Below, in pieces: positions 42,335 to 51,576 of a stretch of DNA of 64,000 nucleotides. Made by a program: the position numbers and the translations under genes. The stretch covers positions 1-64,000 of the forward strand of contig CAZCQH010000027.1 of assembly GCA_964500805.1 (NCBI GenBank). The letters run 5' to 3'. A model generated the notes under the pieces. It was not told the DNA's origin. It searched no databases and was given only the letters and a program-made list of their open reading frames with translations. The stretch is from Ga0077555 sp964500805. Lineage in GTDB: Bacteria > Pseudomonadota > Alphaproteobacteria > Rhizobiales > Hyphomicrobiaceae. Numbering within the stretch: the first letter of the stretch is position 1; each line of letters starts with the position of its first letter.

Positions 42335-43087
42335 ATGGCCAGCAAGGTCGCGATCATCACGGGTGGCGGCACCGGCATCGGTGCAGCGGCGGCACTCGCT
42401 CTGCAGGAGGACGGCTGGGATGTGGTGGTCGCCGGCCGCCGCAAGGAAGAACTCGACAAGACCGTGAAAGCCGCGAAATCAGGCGGCGGCAAGATGCTGG
42501 CGATCGCCACCGACGTCACACAGCAGGATCAGGTGAAGCGCCTGTTCTCCGAGACCAAGAAGGCGTTCGGCCGCCTCGACTTCCTCTTCAACAACGCCGG
42601 CATGGGACTGCCCGCCGGTCCGATGGAGGACATCCCGCTGGAGAAGTGGAAGGGCGTTGTCGATCTCAATCTCACAGCCTGTTTCATGTGCGCGCAGGAA
42701 GCGATCCGCATGTTCAAGGAGCAGAAGCCGCAGGGCGGGCGTATCGTCAACAACGGCTCGATCTCCGCGCACACGCCGCGGCCCATGTCGGTCGCTTACA
42801 CGTCCACGAAGCACGCGATTACCGGCCTGACCAAGTGCATCGCCCTCGACGGGCGGCCATTCAACATTGCCGCTGGCCAGATCGACATCGGCAATGCCGA
42901 GACGGCCATGGGCGGGCGCATGAAGGCCGGCGTGCCGCAGCCGCGCGGCGACATCATGCCGGAACCGGTTTTCGACGTGAAACATTGCGGCTCGGCGATC
43001 CGCTACATGGCATCGCTGCCGCTCGATACCAACGTGTTCGAGCTGATGATCAAGGCGACCAACATGCCGTTCGAAGGGCGTGGCTGA
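42335..43087 (+). CDS. Short-chain dehydrogenase/reductase (SDR)
   Basis: This 250-residue NAD(P)H-dependent oxidoreductase starts MASKVAIITGGGTGIGAAAA at ATG 42335 with AAAGGGACATCCC upstream. Cofactor loop TGGGTGIG, NNAGMG, the catalytic Ser in NNGSISAHTPRP, and YTSTKHA (YxxxK) are all present. The substrate is unknown; such SDRs often reduce 3-oxo acids or alcohols. Confidence 0.93.
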   Translation: MASKVAIITGGGTGIGAAAALALQEDGWDVVVAGRRKEELDKTVKAAKSGGGKMLAIATDVTQQDQVKRLFSETKKAFGRLDFLFNNAGMGLPAGPMEDIPLEKWKGVVDLNLTACFMCAQEAIRMFKEQKPQGGRIVNNGSISAHTPRPMSVAYTSTKHAITGLTKCIALDGRPFNIAAGQIDIGNAETAMGGRMKAGVPQPRGDIMPEPVFDVKHCGSAIRYMASLPLDTNVFELMIKATNMPFEGRG

Positions 43088-43260
43088 TCGGGGGCGTCGA
43101 TGCAGCGGACCCCCGCCGCCCGCGCCACTTGAGCAATGGCGTGGGTTGTCTTGGGCGCAATTGCGACCAGGACACGACACGCGCATGTCCGGCTCGCATT
43201 CCTCGCGACAATTAGGCTAGGCTCACCTTACCGCTACCGCTCGAAGCCCGGGAGTCCTCA

Positions 43261-44592
43261 ATGACCCGCACCGCCGCTCGTCCCGAGATGCCCGCCAACG
43301 TCACGCTCGCCGACGCACTAGTCGAGGCGCGGGAGCATTACGCCAAGTCAAATCCCAAGAGCCTCGCGCTGCAAGGGCGCGCGGAGAAGACGTTGCCCGG
43401 CGGCAATACGCGCACAACGCTCTTCCACGGGCCGTTCCCGCTGCGCTTCGTCAAGGGCGAGGGTTACCGCCTCACGGACGCCGATGGCCATAGCTACGTG
43501 AACTTCATCTCGGAGTACACGGCCGGCATGTTCGGCCATTCGCACCCGGTGATCCGCAAGGCGATCGAGCGGGCGCTCGATTTCGGCATCAACATCGGCG
43601 GCCACACCGAACTGGAGGCCAAGCTCGCCGAGGCGGTGACGCAGCGCATGCCGTCGATGGAGCGGGTGCGCTTCACGAACTCCGGCACCGAAGGCAACCT
43701 GATGAACGTGCAGGCGGCCCGCGCGTTCACGAAGCGCAACAAGATCCTCGTCTTCACGGGCGGCTATCACGGCGGCGTCCTCTACTTCCGCGGCGGCGGC
43801 TCGCCCATCAACGTGCCCTTCGACACGCTGGTCGCCGAGTACAACAATCTGGAGAGCGTCGAGAAGCTGGTGCGCGCGAACGCGAAGGATCTCGCGTGTA
43901 TCATTATCGAGCCCATGTTCGGCTCGACGGGCTGCATACCGGCGGAGAAGCCGTTCCTCGAGGGCCTGCGCAAGCTTGCAAGCGAGGTGGGCGCGCTGCT
44001 GATCTTCGACGAAGTGATGACGTCGCGGCTCCATCCCGGCGGCCTGCAGGCGCTGCACGGCGTGAAGCCGGACCTGACGACGCTCGGCAAGTACGTTGGC
44101 GGCGGCATGTCGTTCGGAGCGTTCGGTGGGCGCGCCGACGTGATGGCGATGTTTGATCCGGCGCGGCCCGATGCGCTGCCGCATGCCGGCACATTCAACA
44201 ACAACGTGCTGACCATGTCGGCAGGCTACGCCGGGTTGACGCAGCTGCTGACACCGGAGGTGCAGGTCGCCATGAACAAGCGCGGCGACAAGCTTCGCCA
44301 ACGACTGAACGAGATCGCAAAGGCGGCCGGCGCCAATCTGCAGTTCACCGGCATTGGATCGATGATGGCGCCGCATTTCCATCTCGACCCGGTGCGCAAC
44401 GAGAAGGATGCCGACAAGGGCGATCAGTCGCTGAAGGAGCTGCTCTATTTCGACCTTCTGGATCGCGGCATCTACATCGCGCGGCGCGGCATGATCGTCA
44501 CCAACCTGGTGCACGACGAGAAGGCCTACAGCGCCCTGGAGTCGGCCGTGGAGGAATTCGTGCGGCTGCGCAAGCGTTTGCTCGCGACCTGA
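43261..44592 (+). CDS. Class III aminotransferase (glutamate-1-semialdehyde aminomutase-like)
   Basis: This 443-residue fold-type I PLP enzyme begins MTRTAARPEMPANVTLADAL. VNFISEYTAGMFGHSHPVIRKAI is the substrate-side motif, RFTNSGTEGNLMNVQAARAFTKRNKI binds the cofactor phosphate, LLIFDEVMTSRL holds the Asp, and DLTTLGKYVGGGMSFGAFGG holds the Schiff-base lysine. It resembles glutamate-1-semialdehyde 2,1-aminomutase (HemL) but is not the biosynthetic HemL by context; relatives transaminate beta-amino acids or similar. It follows the SDR gene by 173 bp on the same strand. Confidence 0.88.
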   Translation: MTRTAARPEMPANVTLADALVEAREHYAKSNPKSLALQGRAEKTLPGGNTRTTLFHGPFPLRFVKGEGYRLTDADGHSYVNFISEYTAGMFGHSHPVIRKAIERALDFGINIGGHTELEAKLAEAVTQRMPSMERVRFTNSGTEGNLMNVQAARAFTKRNKILVFTGGYHGGVLYFRGGGSPINVPFDTLVAEYNNLESVEKLVRANAKDLACIIIEPMFGSTGCIPAEKPFLEGLRKLASEVGALLIFDEVMTSRLHPGGLQALHGVKPDLTTLGKYVGGGMSFGAFGGRADVMAMFDPARPDALPHAGTFNNNVLTMSAGYAGLTQLLTPEVQVAMNKRGDKLRQRLNEIAKAAGANLQFTGIGSMMAPHFHLDPVRNEKDADKGDQSLKELLYFDLLDRGIYIARRGMIVTNLVHDEKAYSALESAVEEFVRLRKRLLAT

Positions 44593-44664
44593 TTGCCGCG
44601 ACGCAATCGGCGCCGAGGAGGAATCACCGGCACGCTACCAGTTGGAGAACGATTCCCGGGACAC

Positions 44665-45609
44665 CTACTTCTGCGCGGCGCCAAGCTTGTCGGTCTTGCG
44701 AGAGCGGGGATCGGCCACGTCGACCCACCGCAGGCCTTCGCGGAAGGTCGCCGCGATCCGGTCCAGCGTGATCACGGGCTCTGAATTCGTGGAGGCCGGG
44801 CGCGCCGTCAGCAAAGCGCCAACGCCGAGGACAACCGCCACGATCGACGCCGCGACCCGTGACCGCCAACGATGCGACCGGCGGACGGTCTCCTCCTGCG
44901 CAGCCGATGCGGAGTTGAGGCGCGCGGCAATCTTCGCAATCGGATCGTTGGTCGCGGGCGTGCTGAGAGGCTCTCTCTGAGCCGCGGGGCGCGGTGACTT
45001 AGGAACCGGCGGGGGGGCGTGCGATGACGGAGGAGGGGCCGACCGGACGGCACGAGCCGGCGCTGGCGGCCCTGTGTCCGGCCGTGCCGGCCTGACTGCC
45101 GTGCGCGCGCGAGCCAGAGCATCCTGGAGAGCTGGTTTGGCCGCTACCGAGGCGGTGGGGGGCGCCTTCGCGGGGGCGCCAACAGGTGCGGATCCACCCT
45201 GTAGTGCTATCCGACCGCTTTGTGGCAATGGCTGCAACGGCATCGCAGACTGGCTCTGCAATCGGTCGAGAATGACCCCGGCGTCGATGCCGACGAGGCG
45301 TCCATAAGCTTCGACGATGCGCAGCGTCTCGCTCCAGGGTGGCAACCCGGTCACCCGGCCGGCCTCCAGGGCATCGATCGTTGCCACTGAGGTCTGCAAA
45401 CCAGCGGCGACGCGCTCTCGGCTCCAGCCCAAGGTACCGCGCATGGTCGTGAAAATGTGTGCCAGCACCGGGTCGGTTGAGGCCAGATGCTCTTCAAGCG
45501 CGAGCAAACTGGCGGGATAGGGCGCTTGCGTTTCAGACGACTGCGTACGGCTCAACGCGGCCTGGGACGCCGGTGGTGAAGCACTCCGACTGAAACGCGG
45601 CTGAAACAC
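44665..45609 (-). CDS. RodZ-like helix-turn-helix membrane protein
   Basis: This 314-residue bitopic protein has a cytoplasmic HTH-like region near residues 45–110 (TTMRGTLGWSRERVAAGLQTSVATIDALEAGRVTGLP), a Pro/Ala-rich linker of about 100 residues, one membrane helix near 255–275 (VAASIVAVVLGVGALLTA) and a short outer tail. This layout matches RodZ, which couples MreB to cell-wall synthesis, though the periplasmic domain is only about 40 residues and no cell-shape genes adjoin. It could equally be a membrane-bound regulator. The next gene on the same strand, ptsP, lies further downstream only in coordinate, not in transcription. Confidence 0.6.
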   Translation of the reverse strand: MFQPRFSRSASPPASQAALSRTQSSETQAPYPASLLALEEHLASTDPVLAHIFTTMRGTLGWSRERVAAGLQTSVATIDALEAGRVTGLPPWSETLRIVEAYGRLVGIDAGVILDRLQSQSAMPLQPLPQSGRIALQGGSAPVGAPAKAPPTASVAAKPALQDALARARTAVRPARPDTGPPAPARAVRSAPPPSSHAPPPVPKSPRPAAQREPLSTPATNDPIAKIAARLNSASAAQEETVRRSHRWRSRVAASIVAVVLGVGALLTARPASTNSEPVITLDRIAATFREGLRWVDVADPRSRKTDKLGAAQK

Positions 45610-45759
45610 GTTGACGCGAACTCCCCCGTCCGGAGCTCCGGACCTCTAGACTCTGCGTCCGTAACATACACCTAGGACGCACTCGCCTATATCCATCTGG
45701 CCGTCAGCTGTTTGTCAAACCTGCCGTCTCAACCCGTCCGATTCCCTGCGCGGGTGTTG

Positions 45760-48051
45760 TCAAATTTCCACACCTTCATTCTCTGCAAATCGACGGAGCT
45801 CGTCCCGGATGTCGGGGCGCCCCTGCTCGAGCAAACCCGCGAGATGGCTGGTAATTCGCGAGGCGTCGAGGGACAGCACCATCGCCTTCACCGGACCGAT
45901 GCTGGCTGGCGCCATCGAGAGGGACCGGAACCCCAAGCCGATCAAAGCCATCGCCTCCAGCGGACGGCCGCCGATCTCGCCGCAGAGCGTGACAGCGACC
46001 CGATGCGTGCGCGCCGCAGCCGTGATCGAAGCCAACGCCCTCAGGAACGCCGGCGATAGTGAATCGAAGCGTTCCGAGACGCGCGGATTGCCCCTGTCGG
46101 CGGCAAAAAAGTACTGCATCAGATCATTGCTGCCGACCGACACGAAATCGACCAGCGGCATGACCTCATTCAGCTGGAAGAGCAACGCAGGCACCTCGAC
46201 CATCACGCCGAAATGCAGGTGCGTCGGCATGGTCAAGCCGCGCCGCTGCGCCAGCTCGAACTCGCGGTCGATGAGATCGCGAACGATCCGCACCTCGCCG
46301 GCGTGCGAGACCATTGGCACCATGACGTGAAGTTCGAGCCCCGCCGCGGCCCGAATCAATGCTCGAATTTGCGTTCGGAACAACGCCGGCCGGTCGAGGC
46401 CGAGGCGGATGCCGCGCCAGCCGAGCGCGGGGTTTTCTTCCGGCTCGTGACGCAGATAAGGCAGCATCTTGTCGCCGCCGATGTCGAGCGTCCGGAACAC
46501 GATGGGCTTGCCTTTCGCCTCGTTCAGCGCCGCGCGATAGACCTGGGTCTGCCGCTCGAGCCGCGGAAACGACGAGGCGATCATGAACTGCAACTCGGTG
46601 CGGAAGAGACCAACGCCATCCGCGCCAGCTTCATCCATGTGCGCGAGATCGACTTGCAGGCCGGCGTTCATCTGCAGCGCAATCGGCACGCCGTCGCGGG
46701 TGACCGCGGGCTTGGTTCTGAGATCCCGGTACTTGCGCTGGCGGCGGGCACGGAACCGCGCCTTGTCCGCATAAGCCTGGATCACCTCGGTTGTGGGGCG
46801 CAGGTAGATCTCGCCGGTGTCGGCATCAACGATGATCGGATTTCCGCGCTCGACACGCTCCATGATTCCGCGCGCCTGGCCGACGGCTGCGACGCCCAGG
46901 GCCCGGGCCACGATGGCAACGTGGCTCTGCCCGCTCCCTTCCTCGATGACAAGGCCCTTTATGCGCGAGCGGTCGTAGTCGAGCAGGTCCGCTGCGCCCA
47001 TGGTGCGCGCGATCAGCACGGCATCGTGCGGTAGCTCCTTACTGATCGTCGCGCCGTGCTTCTGCGTCGTCAGGATGCGCAGCATGCGGTCCGATAGATC
47101 GTCGAGATCGCGCACGCGCTCGCGCCAGAACGGATCGGCCTGGCGCAGCATGCGGGCGCGGGTCTGATTCTGCACCTGTTCGACGGCAGCTTCGGCCGTC
47201 AATCCGGATTGCACAGCCTCCGACATGCGCCGCTGCCAGCCGCGGTCGTTTGCGAACATGCGATAGGCTTCGAGAATGTCGCGGTGCTCGCCTTCCTTGG
47301 CGAGGTCGCCCTGGTCGATCACCTCATCGAGCGCTGCCTTGAGCTCGACGAGCGCCGCGCTGAGGCGCTCGGCCTCGGCCTTCGGATCGGACGCAACCAG
47401 CTCGGTGACGACGACGCGGGGCTCGTGCAGCACGACGTGACCGAGCGCCAGGCCGTCGGAGATCGGCTGCCCCTTGATCACGGACCCGCTCTGGCCGGCG
47501 GCGGAAGTCGATCCGCCGGCGCCGGAGACAGCGCCAGAGACGAGATGCTCGGCAAGCACCATGGCGGTGGTCTGCAGCGCCTCGACGTCTTCTTCCGAAT
47601 ACTCGCGCGGCGTCTTGTTCTGGACGGTCACCACGCCCAGCACCTCACCGGCCCGCATGATCGGCACCGCGAGGAACGAGTGGTAGATTTCCTCACCTGT
47701 CTCCGGCCGGTAGGAGAAGGCGGGATGCGTCTGCGCATCGGGCTCGTTGACGGGCACCTTCAGCTCGGCGCAGCGTCCGACGAGGCCTTCGCCCCGCTTC
47801 ATGAAAGTGGTATGCACGGCCCCTGGGTTCAGGCCCTCGGTGGCGAACAGCTCGAGCGAGCCATCCTGGCGGCGGAGATAGATCGAGCACACCTCCGCGA
47901 CCATCAGGCCCGAGATCTGGCGCACGATCTTGTCGAGGCGGCTCTGACCATCGTCCGTACCGGACATGATCTCGTGGAGACGGCGCAGAATCGGACGCAG
48001 CGCCGGCTCGACCGTGCTGCGTCTCGGCTCATCTGCGGGTCTCTTGGCCAT
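45760..48051 (-). CDS. ptsP: Phosphoenolpyruvate-protein phosphotransferase PtsP (EI-Ntr)
   Basis: This 763-residue enzyme starts the nitrogen-related phosphotransfer chain (PEP to EI-Ntr to NPr to EIIA-Ntr). I chose ATG 48049–48051 (MAKRPADEPRR), after GGCAGGGAG. An N-terminal GAF domain (about 30–170; ISGLMVAEVCSIYLRRQDG) precedes the HPr-binding domain; the phosphohistidine segment is GSGQSHVAIVARALGVAAVGQ, and the PEP barrel has GVGLFRTELQFM, GWRGIRLGLDRP and VTLCGEIGGRP. Length matches rhizobial PtsP. In rhizobia ptsP often follows lysC, and here lysC is the next gene upstream (235 bp). Confidence 0.95.
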   Translation of the reverse strand: MAKRPADEPRRSTVEPALRPILRRLHEIMSGTDDGQSRLDKIVRQISGLMVAEVCSIYLRRQDGSLELFATEGLNPGAVHTTFMKRGEGLVGRCAELKVPVNEPDAQTHPAFSYRPETGEEIYHSFLAVPIMRAGEVLGVVTVQNKTPREYSEEDVEALQTTAMVLAEHLVSGAVSGAGGSTSAAGQSGSVIKGQPISDGLALGHVVLHEPRVVVTELVASDPKAEAERLSAALVELKAALDEVIDQGDLAKEGEHRDILEAYRMFANDRGWQRRMSEAVQSGLTAEAAVEQVQNQTRARMLRQADPFWRERVRDLDDLSDRMLRILTTQKHGATISKELPHDAVLIARTMGAADLLDYDRSRIKGLVIEEGSGQSHVAIVARALGVAAVGQARGIMERVERGNPIIVDADTGEIYLRPTTEVIQAYADKARFRARRQRKYRDLRTKPAVTRDGVPIALQMNAGLQVDLAHMDEAGADGVGLFRTELQFMIASSFPRLERQTQVYRAALNEAKGKPIVFRTLDIGGDKMLPYLRHEPEENPALGWRGIRLGLDRPALFRTQIRALIRAAAGLELHVMVPMVSHAGEVRIVRDLIDREFELAQRRGLTMPTHLHFGVMVEVPALLFQLNEVMPLVDFVSVGSNDLMQYFFAADRGNPRVSERFDSLSPAFLRALASITAAARTHRVAVTLCGEIGGRPLEAMALIGLGFRSLSMAPASIGPVKAMVLSLDASRITSHLAGLLEQGRPDIRDELRRFAENEGVEI

Positions 48052-48286
48052 CTCCCTGCCGCTCACTGCTGCTTCGGCCCCGCCCGAGCCCCTAGAAGAG
48101 GGGAACATTCGGCAAGCCGCAATCCATTGTGCTCCGATTCGTCCGAAGCCCGGGGCCCGACCTTCCGTCGTTTCCCGCCCTATCTTGCATCAAACGCCAA
48201 CTGAAACCTGCGTCAGTGCCCGCCGTGGTTGACGGTGGGGCGTTCGATCGAGGGCGGCTGCGACCCGTACCCGGTCCTCGGCCACT

Positions 48287-49549
48287 CTACTCGGCGTCGA
48301 GGCCGTAAAGTGAATGCAGTGTTCGCACTGCCAGCTCCGCGTAAGCCGAGTTGATCAGCACTGATATCTTGATTTCGGATGTGGTGATCGCCTGGATGTT
48401 GATGCCCTTCTCGGCCAACGCCTTGAACATCTGCGCCGCGACGCCCGCGTGACTGCGCATGCCGACACCGATCACCGAGACCTTCACCACGTCAGCTGAG
48501 CTGTCGATGTCGAAGTAGCCGATATCCTGCTTGGCCTTTTTCAGCACCTCGAGCGTTCGAGGCAGCTCGGACTCGACCACGGTAAAGGTCATATCCGTAT
48601 GCTTGCCGTCCGCCGAAAGATTCTGAACGATCATGTCGACGTTTACGTTCGCCTCCGCGAGCGGCCCGAAGATGCGCGCTGCGACACCGGGTTTATCGGC
48701 GATCTTGCGAAGGGTGACTTTGGCCTCGTCCTTGGAGTATGCGATGCCGCTGACAACCTGCTTTTCCACGATCTCATCCTCGTCGCAAACAGTTGTGCCG
48801 ATCTCGTCGTTGCCGCCGCCTCTCACCGGCGGCAGCTGCTCGGGCGGCACGAAGCTCGACAGCACGCGTGTGCGCATCTTGTAGACCATTGCCAACTCGA
48901 CGGAGCGGGTCTGCAGGACCTTGGAACCCAGGGACGCCATCTCAAGCATCTCCTCGTAGGAAACCTTGGGCAGCCGCTTGGCCTTCGGCACAATGCGAGG
49001 GTCGGTGGTGTAGACCCCGTCGACATCGGTGTAGATGTCACAGATATCGGCCTTGAGGGCAATGGCAAGCGCGACGGCGCTCGTATCGGAGCCGCCCCGG
49101 CCGAGCGTGGCCAGCCGCTGACGTTCCGGCTCGATGCCTTGAAAGCCGGTCACGACGGCGACTTCGCCCTGCTCGAGCCTGGCGCGCAACCTGCTGCCGT
49201 CGATTTCGACGATCCGCGCCGCGCCGTGGGCGTCGTCGGTTTGGACCGGAATCTGCCAGCCCTGCCACGAGCGCGCCTGGATGCCCATCGACTGCAGCAC
49301 GATCGCGAGCAGGCCGGCGGTGATGTTCTCGCCCGAGGCGACGACGGCGTCATACTCGCGCGCGTCGTGGAGGAGCGATGCCTCGCGCACCCACGCGACG
49401 AGCTGGTTGGTCGTGCCGGACATGGCGGAGACGACGACGGCGACCCTGTTGCCCGCATCCACCTCGCGCTTCACATGCCGCGCGACATTGCGAATGCGCT
49501 CCACGTTGGCGACCGAGGTGCCGCCAAATTTCATTACGACAATTGCCAT
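48287..49549 (-). CDS. lysC: Aspartate kinase
   Basis: This 420-residue kinase makes beta-aspartyl phosphate, the entry to lysine, threonine, methionine and diaminopimelate. It starts MAIVVMKFGGTSVANVERIR at 49547–49549. GRGGSDTSAVALAIALKADICDIYTDVDGVYTTDPR binds aspartate and ATP. Two ACT domains (about 270–410; KVTLRKIADKPGVAARIFG and KVSVIGVGMRSHAGVAAQMF) indicate allosteric feedback by lysine or threonine. It is upstream of ptsP, as in other rhizobia. Confidence 0.96.
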   Translation of the reverse strand: MAIVVMKFGGTSVANVERIRNVARHVKREVDAGNRVAVVVSAMSGTTNQLVAWVREASLLHDAREYDAVVASGENITAGLLAIVLQSMGIQARSWQGWQIPVQTDDAHGAARIVEIDGSRLRARLEQGEVAVVTGFQGIEPERQRLATLGRGGSDTSAVALAIALKADICDIYTDVDGVYTTDPRIVPKAKRLPKVSYEEMLEMASLGSKVLQTRSVELAMVYKMRTRVLSSFVPPEQLPPVRGGGNDEIGTTVCDEDEIVEKQVVSGIAYSKDEAKVTLRKIADKPGVAARIFGPLAEANVNVDMIVQNLSADGKHTDMTFTVVESELPRTLEVLKKAKQDIGYFDIDSSADVVKVSVIGVGMRSHAGVAAQMFKALAEKGINIQAITTSEIKISVLINSAYAELAVRTLHSLYGLDAE

Positions 49550-49818
49550 GGACTGATCTGCGGCGCCCCCAGTCGCGGTGTCCGGCGGCAACTGAGCCCG
49601 CCGAGACAAAGGGAATCCCGGCAAAACCTGCGCCGAGACCAAAGGTAATGGAATTCGCGGGTACTCATACAGGCGTGCCGATAGCGTTGCAACCAGCCCG
49701 ACCCAGCGTGTGTCCGACCTGCGGCCCAACTGCAAAGCCTGTCCGGACAACTTCTCGCACTCGGTCCGGCTCGCTTGACAAGGTGTTGAGGCGCCATGCC
49801 AATGCGGCCATGCGAGAG

Positions 49819-50568
49819 ATGAATGCCAATGCCACGGAATCAACGCTCGATCCGGCCGAGGTCGAGCGCTTCGCGCGCATGGCCCAGGAATGGTGGGACC
49901 CTAACGGGAAGTTCCGGCCATTGCACAAGCTCGGCCCCGCGCGGCTGCAGTTCATTCGTGATCGCATCGCCGGCCATTTCAAGCGGGATACCGCGCAGCT
50001 GCGCCCGCTGAATGGTCTCCGAGTACTCGACATCGGCTGCGGCGGTGGGCTTGTCGCCGAGCCTGTGACACGCCTCGGCGCCGACGTGACGGGGATTGAT
50101 CCCGCAAGCGAAAGCATCGCGGCAGCCAGGGCTCACGCCAGCGAGGTCGGCCTCGATATCGACTACCGATCGACAACGGTCGAAGCACTGTTCCAGGAGA
50201 GGGCGACATTTGATGCCGTGCTTTGCCTCGAAGTGGTCGAGCACGTTCCCGACCCGGGCGCATTCCTGAAGCTGTGCGCCGGCCTGATCAAGCCCGGTGG
50301 CCTGTTGGTTGCTTCCACGATCAATCGCACGGTGAAGGCCTACGTGCTGGCGATCGTAGGCGCCGAGTACGTGATGCGCTGGCTTCCCATCGGCACCCAC
50401 CAGTGGGAACGGTTCGTGACGCCCGACGAGCTCGCGCGCTATTGCGCGGCGGCCGGCCTCGGTCCCGCATTCTCCGACGGCATTGTCTACAGCCCGTTGA
50501 CCGACCGCTGGTCACTTTCGTCCGACACCGATGTGAACTTCATGGCGGCCGCTGCCAAACCGGCATGA
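49819..50568 (+). CDS. ubiG: Ubiquinone biosynthesis O-methyltransferase UbiG
   Basis: This methyltransferase carries out both O-methylations in ubiquinone synthesis. I list ATG 49819 (MNANATEST); ATG 49810 in frame is equally likely. WWDPNGKFRPLHKLGPARLQFIRD is the UbiG N-terminal signature, LRVLDIGCGGGLVAEPVTRLGADVTGID binds SAM, EVVEHVPDPGAFLKLC and RTVKAYVLAIVGAEYVMRWLPIGTHQWERFV are also UbiG-specific. It is divergent from lysC, an arrangement common in Hyphomicrobiales. The 269-bp gap shows no other feature. Confidence 0.95.
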   Translation: MNANATESTLDPAEVERFARMAQEWWDPNGKFRPLHKLGPARLQFIRDRIAGHFKRDTAQLRPLNGLRVLDIGCGGGLVAEPVTRLGADVTGIDPASESIAAARAHASEVGLDIDYRSTTVEALFQERATFDAVLCLEVVEHVPDPGAFLKLCAGLIKPGGLLVASTINRTVKAYVLAIVGAEYVMRWLPIGTHQWERFVTPDELARYCAAAGLGPAFSDGIVYSPLTDRWSLSSDTDVNFMAAAAKPA

Positions 50569-50581
50569 CGGCGCGAGATGG

Positions 50582-51502
50582 TCAGCGCAGCACCTCGACA
50601 GACATCAGCTCGCTCGGCACCAATATGAGAGAAACCATCATTCGAGTCGCGACTATGAGAACAAGCAGCGCCAGCGCCGCGCGCAGCTGTTCCGCGCTCA
50701 GTTTCTCGCCGAGTCGAACGCCGATTTGGGCACCCGTCACCCCGCCCGCAATCAGCGGCGCAGCCAGCAACACGTCGACGCTGTAGTTCTCGGTGGCCTG
50801 CAACAGAGTCGTAACCACCGTGATGAACACGATCTGAAATGCAGACGTGCCGAGCGCGATTTTGGTTGGTACGCGCAGCAGGTAGATCAGGGCGGGAACG
50901 AGCAGGAACCCTCCGCCGACCCCCATGATCGCCGTCAGCCAGCCGACCAGAATGCCGATCGCCAGCGGCGGAATGGCGCTGATGTAGAGCTTCGACCTCC
51001 GAAACCGGCGCTTGAGCGGCAGCCGTTGAATGAGATTATGATGGGCGACACGTCGAATGCTGGCCTTGGCCCGGGGCTTTCCTGTCTTCAGGATCGCGTT
51101 GACACTTTCGATCAGCATCAACGAGCCGATGGTACCGAGCACCACCACGTACGCGAGCGTGGTGAACAGATCCAGTTGACCGATCGCTTTGAGCGCCTGC
51201 TGCAGCTTCACGCCGCTTGTCGCACCTGCCAAGCCACCTGCGATAAGCAACCAGCCCATATGCACGTCGACATTGGAGCGCGACCAGTGAGCCAGTGCGC
51301 TCGCGATCGATGACGCCGCAACTTGGCTCGCACCGGTGCCGACCGCGATCGACGGCGGTACGCCGAGAAAAATCAACATCGGCGTCAAAAGGAAACCGCC
51401 GCCGATTCCGAACATGCCCGAGATGATGCCGATGGCGAGGCCTAGGCCCAGCAACAGTGGCAGCGACAGCGACATTTCAGCAATCGGGAGGTAAATCTGC
51501 AT
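50582..51502 (-). CDS. Sulfite exporter TauE/SafE-family membrane protein
   Basis: This 306-residue permease has eight to nine helices in two repeated halves. Each half opens with the family's glycine-rich motif: GIISGMFGIGGGFLLTPMLI near residues 23–42 and GWLTAIMGVGGGFLLVPALI near 195–214. It starts MQIYLPIAEMSLSLPLLLGL at 51500–51502. Family members move sulfite, sulfoacetate or other organosulfonates out of the cell; the actual substrate is unknown. It is convergent with ubiG, with 13 bp between stops. Confidence 0.9.
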   Translation of the reverse strand: MQIYLPIAEMSLSLPLLLGLGLAIGIISGMFGIGGGFLLTPMLIFLGVPPSIAVGTGASQVAASSIASALAHWSRSNVDVHMGWLLIAGGLAGATSGVKLQQALKAIGQLDLFTTLAYVVVLGTIGSLMLIESVNAILKTGKPRAKASIRRVAHHNLIQRLPLKRRFRRSKLYISAIPPLAIGILVGWLTAIMGVGGGFLLVPALIYLLRVPTKIALGTSAFQIVFITVVTTLLQATENYSVDVLLAAPLIAGGVTGAQIGVRLGEKLSAEQLRAALALLVLIVATRMMVSLILVPSELMSVEVLR

Positions 51503-51576
51503 GCGAGTTTTGCGTCTCTCAGTGCACAGCAACTCGGCAGACCCGCATAAGGCTTGTCTGTAGGCGGTGACGGCGG